The notes below the pieces were generated by a model that saw only the letters and a list, made by a program, of their open reading frames with translations, searched no databases and was not told the origin of the DNA. A program made the position numbers and the translations under genes. Of a DNA stretch of 64,000 nt, positions 57,566-64,000 are shown in pieces (position 1 is the stretch's first letter; each line of letters starts with the position of its first letter). The stretch comes from Heterobasidion occidentale (taxonomy: Eukaryota; Basidiomycota; Agaricomycetes; Russulales; Bondarzewiaceae): assembly GCA_039111635.1 (NCBI GenBank), contig JBCAQO010000023.1, positions 1 to 64,000 on the forward strand. Reading direction: 5' to 3'.

Positions 57566-58678
57566 ATGGCACCAAAAGGTGGAAACGCGAAAAAGGAGGG
57601 CGGTCGGGCGAAGAAAGCAGAAAACGAGGCGAAGAAACAGGGCGTAGCAGCGGCAGCGGCGGTACGTTTCGGCCTCACACAAACCCAAATATCACAGCCA
57701 CGCACGCACGCACGCACGCGTTCATGGCCACTCACTCCACCCCCAGGAACGCACAGAGGCGTCGAAGTGGTCCGCAGGCGGCAAGGAATCCAGCAGCAAA
57801 GAAGAGAAGGAAGAGAAACGGCGTGCCGAACTGGCGCGCAAGGCCGAAAACGCGCGGCTCCTCGCTGAGGAGGAGGCTGCCGCGCCAAAAAAGAAGGTCG
57901 CGCCAAAGGCGGGCGGGAAGAAGGCTGCTGCACCCAAGCCGAAACCAGCGGGTCCGGGAGCCATTGCTGCTGGAGGCGGACTCGGTGAGGATGACTCGAA
58001 AGAGATCGTCGGCAAGGACGAACCCATCGAAAGCTATACCGCGACCGGAATCGATAACGCTTTGGACTTGCTGGATGTCGTCACTGCGAAAATGGACAAA
58101 GCCAGTGTTGGAAGCAAAGCTGCCGGGATCGAGAGACATCCTGAGGTACGTCGCGTGCAGTATACGGCGTGGCGTCGACTGATGATTTCATCACTTCGCG
58201 GTAATATAGCGGAGGTTCAAGGTATGTATAATTTGACTGTTACGTTCTCATGCCTTCAGAGCTCACGTTATAATATCAGGCGGCATACGAAGCCTACCAA
58301 GAGCGGGAGCTTCCCAATCTTAGAGTCGAGGTGCGTATCTCCCTCCGATATTTTCTATGAACAAATAAGCAACATTGTCCTCTCATAGCACCCCGGGTTG
58401 CGGCTGCAACAATACAAGGTAATTGGCATCCTTACTCTTACACGTACATGTCGGGATCCCTGATGTTCTGCCGCAACCAGGACCTCCTCTACAAGCAATT
58501 CCAGAAGTCCCCAGAAAATCCGTCCGCCTCCTTACATCTCTCCCTCATCTGGATAGTGTTCTGACACTCCTGCAGGTTCAATCAAGTCACCGTTTCCTAT
58601 GACGCGACCAAGGACGACAAGGTGGAGGCTCTCAAGAGGCGGCAAACCGAAGTTGAGGAGCGTCTGCGGGACAAATAA
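57566..58678 (+). CDS. CCDC124/Lso2-like ribosome-associated coiled-coil protein
   Basis: The product starts MAPKGGNAKKEGGRAKKAE, has a long Lys/Glu/Ala-rich coiled coil (KEEKEEKRRAELARKAENAR), a Lys/Pro/Ala linker, and the conserved C-terminal domain ERHPERRFKAAYEAYQEREL, LRLQQYKDLLYKQFQKSPEN and PFNQV. This matches human CCDC124 and the fungal Oxs1/Lso2 group. In yeast and humans these proteins bind idle 80S ribosomes and aid recovery from dormancy; fission yeast Oxs1 acts in stress-induced transcription. Introns at about 57662-57747, 58147-58208 and several more keep the frame. It ends with EVEERLRDK. Confidence 0.88.
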
Positions 58679-60186
58679 ATGGTTCCTCCGCGCCTCTGAA
58701 GTATATCTCGAACTACTACTGCTATCGCAGTATTGCTGTAACTCGATTGATGTTGTACCACGTTGTGTGTAGGTGTAGATGTATTAGATACAAGTACGAA
58801 GCGCTTATGCATCCTTTCTGTTGGCTTTCCTCTTGGTTCCACCTCCATGACAAGGGGCTGCTGCTTGGCAGACGTGCTCTTCGTCCTCTGTAGGGTTTTC
58901 AGGGCAACTAGCTACCGAAACGAGATCGGGCGAGCCCGTCGATAGACATCTATCGGACGCGAGTTTCCGACTCTTGTTCGCTTCAAGTAGCTGGAGGTTC
59001 GCGAACGTTCAGGACTTGAAGCAATGTTCGGATCACATTCGGGGTCCTGCTACATAGAATCATTGAGCGCGGACCATGTTGAAATCTCCGAATTCACCCT
59101 TGCTCCGATTTAAACCAGGACCAGCTGGTGCTGGGGATGTAGAGCGGGTTGAGAGCCTGCAGATGGTCAAGCAGCAAGGTGTGCTGTGCTGGTGATGCCG
59201 ATTGCGAATATAGACCACAGTTCGGAGGCGGACGTCCAGGGTCCTAAACGCGTCGACATGCCAGACCGCATCGATCCGTGCATCGCGTCGCGAAAAAAAA
59301 CAAGGGGTCGACTGCGTTTCGGGCTGTATGTATGTGTGATGAGCCGGGGTCGGCGAGGGAGGGGGGTCGAGTCGGGGCGAGTGTCTACGGAGCATGCATG
59401 GCAGGTGCGCGGCGCGGGCTTCACGCGACCTGTCCCAGCTGACGCAGAGGACGGCATGCAGCGACATCGCCATCCCCAACGCCCTGCGATCCCCATGATA
59501 CGGTTTCGGATCTAGGACGTGATGCATGCATGATGGTCAATGCGGATTTGGCAATAGGGGCTCTGATAGTGCGCTGCAGGCCAGGCTATGCAGGTCTGGG
59601 ACGTGTGTGGCCCCTGTACGAGCGCGCGGCGACTGTCGGTGCCCTCGACGCACCTGCGGCCTTGTGTAGTAGAGTGTCGAGGAGAGACGCGCATCGCGTC
59701 TGTGTCTGTGTTCGAGTCCGAGTCCGAGTCCGAGTCCGTGTATGACGACGTGCGCGCGTGAGGTCAGCAACGGCTCCAACAGCCATTTGAATGATACGGC
59801 GACGACGATGATCACGACTCCTCCGCTCTGCGTGCCCCAGCCCGGCCCACGAGGCTATTCCAACGCCAGGGTCGGTGGCAAGCGTGCCTGCCATCTCATT
59901 CGATGGCTGGCGAGGCGAGGGCTGGCAACGGAGGGGCCCACGCAGGCGGGATAAGTCATCAGCCCGAAACACCGTCGAGGCTCGCGCTCGCTTTGGGTGT
60001 TGGATTGCTCGGGTGCAGACCTGGCTAGCCTGTGCTGGGATCGCCAATACGTGGCTGCGCGCTTCCCCAGTCCGTCCCCTAGCTTCCACGCCCCGAGGCC
60101 ACACACAGCCCAACCCACGCCCGCAACGGTCATACCCGTCCCCCGCTCCCAGCAACGCTCCTTGTCCCGCCACCCACTCAATCCCC
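58679..60186. other. Intergenic DNA, no gene supported
   Basis: About 1.5 kb with only composition-driven open frames. A short CGAGTC repeat lies at 59711-59740. The GC content rises towards the PP2C gene. Confidence 0.45.
59711..59740. repeat. CGAGTC short tandem repeat
   Basis: About five copies of CGAGTC with end variants. Confidence 0.7.
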
Positions 60187-60193
60187 TATTTAT
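60187..60193 (+). promoter_or_regulatory. TATA-like element of the PP2C gene
   Basis: TATTTAT lies about 95 bases before the ATG in GC-rich DNA. Confidence 0.35.
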
Positions 60194-60283
60194 CGCCCTA
60201 CCGCGAGGAGCAGTCCCAGTCCTTCGCCCGTTCAAACTTCACATATACATACGCGAACCACACACACATACACCCACGCGCCC

Positions 60284-61906
60284 ATGTCCGCCGTCCTAGC
60301 CTACACGAACGTGCTCCAGCCCGAGGCGGAGAGGGAGAGCAAGGTCGACATCGACATCGCCGCCGAGGTCGAGGTCCGCGCAGAGGTCGACGTCGTCGTC
60401 CCGGAGGGCTCGCAGGCAGAGTCGGGCACGTACGCGTTCGTGTCGTTGACCGCGGCCGAGGCGGACGCGCGGCTTGCCGCGCTCGCCCACCCGACGCGCA
60501 CCACCTTCGACGCCGCGAGCGGCCGCGCTGCCGACGCCGTCTCCTTCCAGCCGTGCCAGAGCTACAGCTCCCAGGACCGGCACGTCGTCAAGGAGCTCGA
60601 CATCCGCGGCCAAAAGTGGACCTTCACCGGCGTGTTCGACGGTGCGTGTTAACCCTCTTGTCCCGCGCTCAGACGCCCTACCCCGACAACGCTCACGCCG
60701 CCCGCCGCCCGCCGCCCGCAGGCCACCTCGGCGACGCCACCGTCCAGCACACAGCGCACCACCTCCCCATCATCGTCTCCGAGTTCCTTCACAAGGTCGT
60801 CACGGGGCCCTCCGCGCCGCCGCCCGCGCCCGGCGTCGTCTCCGACATCCTCGCGCGCGCGATCACCTCCTTCGACGACGCCATCGCCGGCGACGTCCTC
60901 GCGCTCTTCCCCGGCGGCCTCGCGGCCCTCCCCGCGCGCTCCAGCGCCGAGATCCGCACCGTCCTCAACGACTACTACGACGGCGGACAGAACTACCACA
61001 AGGCGCGCCTCTGCATGTACGGCACCACCGCGCTCGTCGCGCTCGTCGACCCCGCGCACGAGCACCTCTGGGTCGCGAACCTCGGCGACTCGGACGCCGG
61101 TGAGTCTCCCGTCCCCCCGCGCCCCCTGCGTCGCATCGAACTCGGCGCGCTGACGTGCGCGCGCAGTCCTGGTCTCGCAGACCGCCGCGGGCGCATGGGA
61201 GTGCGAGCTCCTGAATAATATCCACAACGGCGACAGCGACGCTGAGGTCGAGCGCGTCCAGCGCGAGCACCCTGGCGAGGCCGAATGCGTGCTCGACGGC
61301 CGCGTCCTCGGCGCCATCGCGCCCTTCCGCTGTGCGTCCCCTCCCCTCCCTCCCTCACCCGTCCTGCACTGACCTTATCGCGTTCCTCGGACGTCCGTCG
61401 CGCAAACAGGCATCGGCGACGCCCCGTTCAAGCAGCCCGCCCTCTTCACCCGCCGCATCCTCTACAACCTCTACCCCGGCATCCCCGACTCGAGCCCCTG
61501 GGACGCCTTCCTCGACCGCAACCTCACCCCGCCCTACATCTCCGCTCGCCCCGAGATCACGCACCGCTCGCTCCGCGCGTACGCCCCCGGGAACGGCGCG
61601 GGTAAGGGCCGGCCGTATCTCGTCCTCGCGACCGACGGCCTCGCGGAGCTCTACGACGGCTTCGCGCGCGCGGAGATGGCGCAGGACTGGGCGCGCGTCG
61701 TCGGCGCCGCCGTCGCCGCGTCGCGCTCGCCATCCCAATCCCAATCGCAAACGCACCCGGCACAAGCGGCGCCGGAGGAGAACGTCGCGCTCGCGCTCTT
61801 GCGGCACGCGCTCGGGGACGACCTCGTGACCGTTTCGCAGCTGCTGACGCTCGACATGGATAGGCCGTGGATGGACGACACGACGATCGTCGTGCAGGCC
61901 TTGTGA
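60284..61906 (+). CDS. PP2C-family protein phosphatase, PDP-like
   Basis: Four exons (60284-60641, 60722-61099, 61167-61331, 61410-61906) join in frame to about 465 residues. Metal-binding PP2C motifs are visible: WTFTGVFDGHLGDATV, MYGTTALVALVD, LWVANLGDSDAVL, IAPFRCIGDAPFK, LVLATDGLAELYDG and MDDTTIVVQAL. The LGDSDA and PFR-IGD forms resemble the pyruvate dehydrogenase phosphatase branch, but no mitochondrial targeting peptide is seen, so another cytosolic or membrane role is possible. Codons are strongly GC-rich. A Ser/Gln-rich insert lies before the last motif. The catalytic metal ligands appear intact. Confidence 0.88.
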
Positions 61907-62062
61907 GTGAGTGACACCGCCTTTTCTTCTTCCTCGCGCGCCTCTCTCTCGCGCCCCCCTGGTTCTTGACGACTCTTCGATTCGAAGATACTCAACCAGC
62001 TCGTTATATATACCATAGTATCTATACATACACCCGCCTCGATCGTATTTTCTCCTCACTTA

Positions 62063-62091
62063 GTAGTAGCAGCAGCAGCAGCAGCAGCAGT
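62063..62091. repeat. AGT/AGC trinucleotide repeat
   Basis: A short AGT run followed by AGC units lies in the 3' region of the PP2C gene. Confidence 0.8.
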
Positions 62092-62117
62092 ATTAACGTA
62101 GCCTAGCTCCCATCTCT

Positions 62118-62170
62118 CCATCTCTCGTCTCCATCTCTCGTCTCTTCTCGTCTCTTCTCGTCTCTTCTCG
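62118..62170. repeat. TCTCGTCTCT-type tandem repeat
   Basis: Units of about 10 bases are repeated with small variations. Confidence 0.7.
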
Positions 62171-62898
62171 CCTCTCCATCCCCTCGATCCGCCCCGCACG
62201 GTACCCTACATCCAGCCCACTTCCACTTTAATAGCCCCGCCCCGTCCCGCCCCTCTGTCCGTGTACCCCGCCACATATGTCCCTAATAATCCCCTCCCCT
62301 CCCCGCCCCGCGCTTCTCTGTGCATATGTAGCCTCCCGATCCCCGCCCGCCTCTGTCCATCTCCCTCCTGCGTGTTGTCCTGTCCTGTCCTGTCCTGTTC
62401 TGTCCTAGCTCGCCGCCCGCCCCCCTCTCCTCCTCTGCTCGCTCGCCGAGCTACTGTATACCTACGTAACCTACTACTAGTCGCAATGCTTGCTTTGCTT
62501 TGTGCGTGGCCGTTCACGCGTTGGCGACTGGCGCGTCGCCCGGCCTGTGTGATCTGCGCCCGACTCCCACACGTACGTTTCGGGCCTCGGCCACAAGCGG
62601 CAATCGCGTCCTGTGGATGTCGCTGTCCCCGTGGGCGAGGGAGGTTCCACGCCACAAGGAACCTTCGATCCCTTGCCCGCGGTATGCCAGGATCTCCCGC
62701 TTCGTTTCTCACTTAATTATGGATGGAGGCGTTCCGTGCGGCCATCCCGGGCTTCCGATCAGTCCATGCGGTTCAAAAACGTGTATTGTACAGGCGTGCG
62801 TAAGCACAAAAAGAAATAAATCCGGAAATACATAGTCCATACAAGTCGTACCAGTACACAGACGAGGCGGTGAAAATCCCTAGAGAAACGGAGAGCAT

Positions 62899-63074
62899 CT
62901 GCGACGATGAAAGGCAGTCAGCATTCGCAATCGAGAAGAAACAGAGGCGACGGGGGAAGGATCAGAAATAAAAGGCAATATCGTGTTGTCTCCACAGTGT
63001 AGCAGAACAGGTCTGATAATATTCATCTCGCAACGGGCGGACGGGGATGAACCAAAGCAGAAAGCAACACTCAC
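62899..63074 (-). other. Intron-like repeat copy 2 (176 bp), probable 3' UTR intron
   Basis: On the minus strand the segment starts GTGAGTGT and ends CGTCGCAG. Its interior shares words with the adjacent 180-bp segment, including TCAGACCTGT, GACAAC and ATATTGCCTTTT. It follows a 41-base exon-like stretch (63075-63115). Confidence 0.5.
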
Positions 63075-63115
63075 GATCATAAAGCGATAGCGACGATGAG
63101 ATGCGACAGATGTGG

Positions 63116-63295
63116 CTATAATAAACACAAGCATCAGCGACGGTTCGGACACATCGGCGAGTGCAAGAGGAAGGTCAGAAAAAAAGGCAATATTCGGGTT
63201 GTCCGCACGTCTCGACGAGATCGGTACAGGTCTGAGAATAAATCATCACAGAAAAAGACGAAGGAGAATGCCAGCGAACGCGACACCACACTCAC
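63116..63295 (-). other. Intron-like repeat copy 1 (180 bp), probable 3' UTR intron
   Basis: On the minus strand the segment starts GTGAGTGT and ends TTATTATAG. It is homologous and nearly equal in length to copy 2. It lies downstream of the calcipressin stop codon, so it would be a 3' untranslated-region intron. Confidence 0.5.
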
Positions 63296-63332
63296 CCATC
63301 AAGGCCTGGATCCAAGAAACACGTGCGGGCGT

Positions 63333-64000
63333 CTACGCCACCACCCAAGGGACAGGCGGCATCGACGTCGGCGTCGGCTTCCACCGCATCCTCGACGGGT
63401 TGTCGTCCCCATACTCCCAGTCGTCCTCGCCCTCGGGCCCCGCGAGCGCCTCGCCGTCGCAGTCCTCGACGTACACGCCGATCCCCGCACCGTCCTCCGG
63501 GTGCACCAGCACCTCGATGTTCGACCCGTGCTGCGCGCGCTCGGCGAGCTGCAGCTTGCGCAGCGCGGCGATGAGGTCATCCGCGAGCGGCACCGAGTTC
63601 GGCGGGTCCTCCTTGATCGGCTCCCAGCCCTCTGGCGGGGAGCCTGGAGGCGAGATGAGGAAGTTCTTCTCGATGGCAGGGGGGCGGAGGTATTTGGGAT
63701 CGGGGCCCTCCGCCGGGGCCTCGACGATGTGCGTGCGGTCGCCGCGGTACACGCGGATGACGAATTCTGCTCTACGGAGGAGATATCGGTTAAGCGTATG
63801 AAAATATTTGTGGAGGAAAGAAAGCGCGCTCACGTCTCCGAAGTGGCCTCGATGGTCAGGCCATCGCAGTGCGCTTTCGCCATCTCAGCGTCCGCGTCGT
63901 CCTTGAAGACCAAGATGACCCTCGCGAACGCACGCAGAGGCGCCCACGCGTAGATCTCGCCATACGACGCAAAGTGGTCGCGCAACGCCTCTAGGACAAG
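63333..64000 (-). CDS. Calcipressin (calcineurin regulator), 5' end outside the window
   Basis: The partial protein has an RRM-like half (LVLEALRDHFASYGEIYAWA, FARVILVFKDDADAEMAKAH) split by an intron near 63775-63834 from AEFVIRVYRGDRTHIVEAP. The hallmark FLISPPGSPPEGWEPIKEDP of calcipressins follows, then LADDLIAALRKLQLAER and an acidic segment ending in RMRWKPTPTS and a stop at 63333-63335. Calcipressins bind calcineurin and tune calcium signalling. The first exons lie beyond base 64000. Base composition is GC-rich like the neighbouring PP2C gene. Confidence 0.9.

Larger units (their letters stand above)
61907..62898. other. Region between the PP2C and calcipressin genes
   Basis: It contains the PP2C 3' region and simple repeats (AGC at 62063-62091; TCTCGTCTCT-type at 62118-62170; TGTCC near 62380-62400). 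No gene was supported. Confidence 0.45.

Noticed and set aside
62880..63152. A 90-codon minus-strand open frame starting MSEPSLMLVFIIATS
   Set aside because: It reads straight through the intron-like repeat with its GTGAGT donor and lies downstream of the calcipressin stop, so it is more likely intron and 3' UTR sequence.
1..64000. tRNA, rRNA, CRISPR array or bacterial operon
   Set aside because: No cloverleaf-like pair of conserved boxes, no regularly spaced short repeats with unique spacers and no Shine-Dalgarno-led gene strings were seen; the genes are spliced and eukaryotic.

Overview
The window looks like nuclear DNA of a filamentous basidiomycete, most likely an agaricomycete. Genes carry many short introns of about 45-75 bp with GTRNGT-type donors and CTAAY-like branch sites. 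Several products belong to families typical of this group: DUF6593, DUF6699, cerato-platanin, GH12 and a fungal haem peroxidase. Nothing bacterial, organellar or viral was recognised. Gene models were built by hand from splice signals and conserved protein motifs, so small exon edges may be off.

Layout. 1-8 kb: a multi-intron type IIC P-type cation ATPase (+) and a mitochondrial MCP1-like protein (-). 9-17 kb: a single-exon cerato-platanin, an HMG-box transcription factor, and gene-poor DNA holding a 791-bp terminal-inverted-repeat element with a 9-bp target-site duplication. 17-30 kb: a very GC-rich block with the polyadenylation factor Pfs2, a Ser/Thr kinase and a GAC1-like protein phosphatase 1 glycogen-targeting subunit, separated by low-complexity DNA. 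31-34.2 kb: a diverged tandem array with repeated, intron-bearing, membrane-protein-like exons on the minus strand, not recognised. 35-38 kb: a GH12 endoglucanase and PER1 (GPI-anchor lipid remodelling). 38.5-48.2 kb: a HOS2-type histone deacetylase, a secreted haem peroxidase, a DUF6593 protein, PRPP synthetase and glutamate 5-kinase (PRO1). 50.5-58.7 kb: a DOPA 4,5-dioxygenase-family protein, the mannosyltransferase ALG2, two adjacent DUF6699 paralogues and a CCDC124/Lso2-like ribosome factor. 60-64 kb: a second GC-rich block with a PDP-type PP2C phosphatase and the 3' part of a calcipressin running off the right edge.

The genes form no single pathway; this is ordinary mixed chromosomal DNA. 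Shared themes are secretion and cell wall (cerato-platanin, GH12, peroxidase, PER1, ALG2) and phosphorylation control (PP1 subunit, PP2C, calcipressin, kinase).

The points most worth following are a 5-nt microexon in the ATPase, the 31-34 kb array, two homologous tandem introns (180 and 176 bp) after the calcipressin stop codon, the TIR element, and a pattern of isolated 1-nt frame breaks, mostly at homopolymers, in otherwise well-conserved genes, which looks like assembly error.
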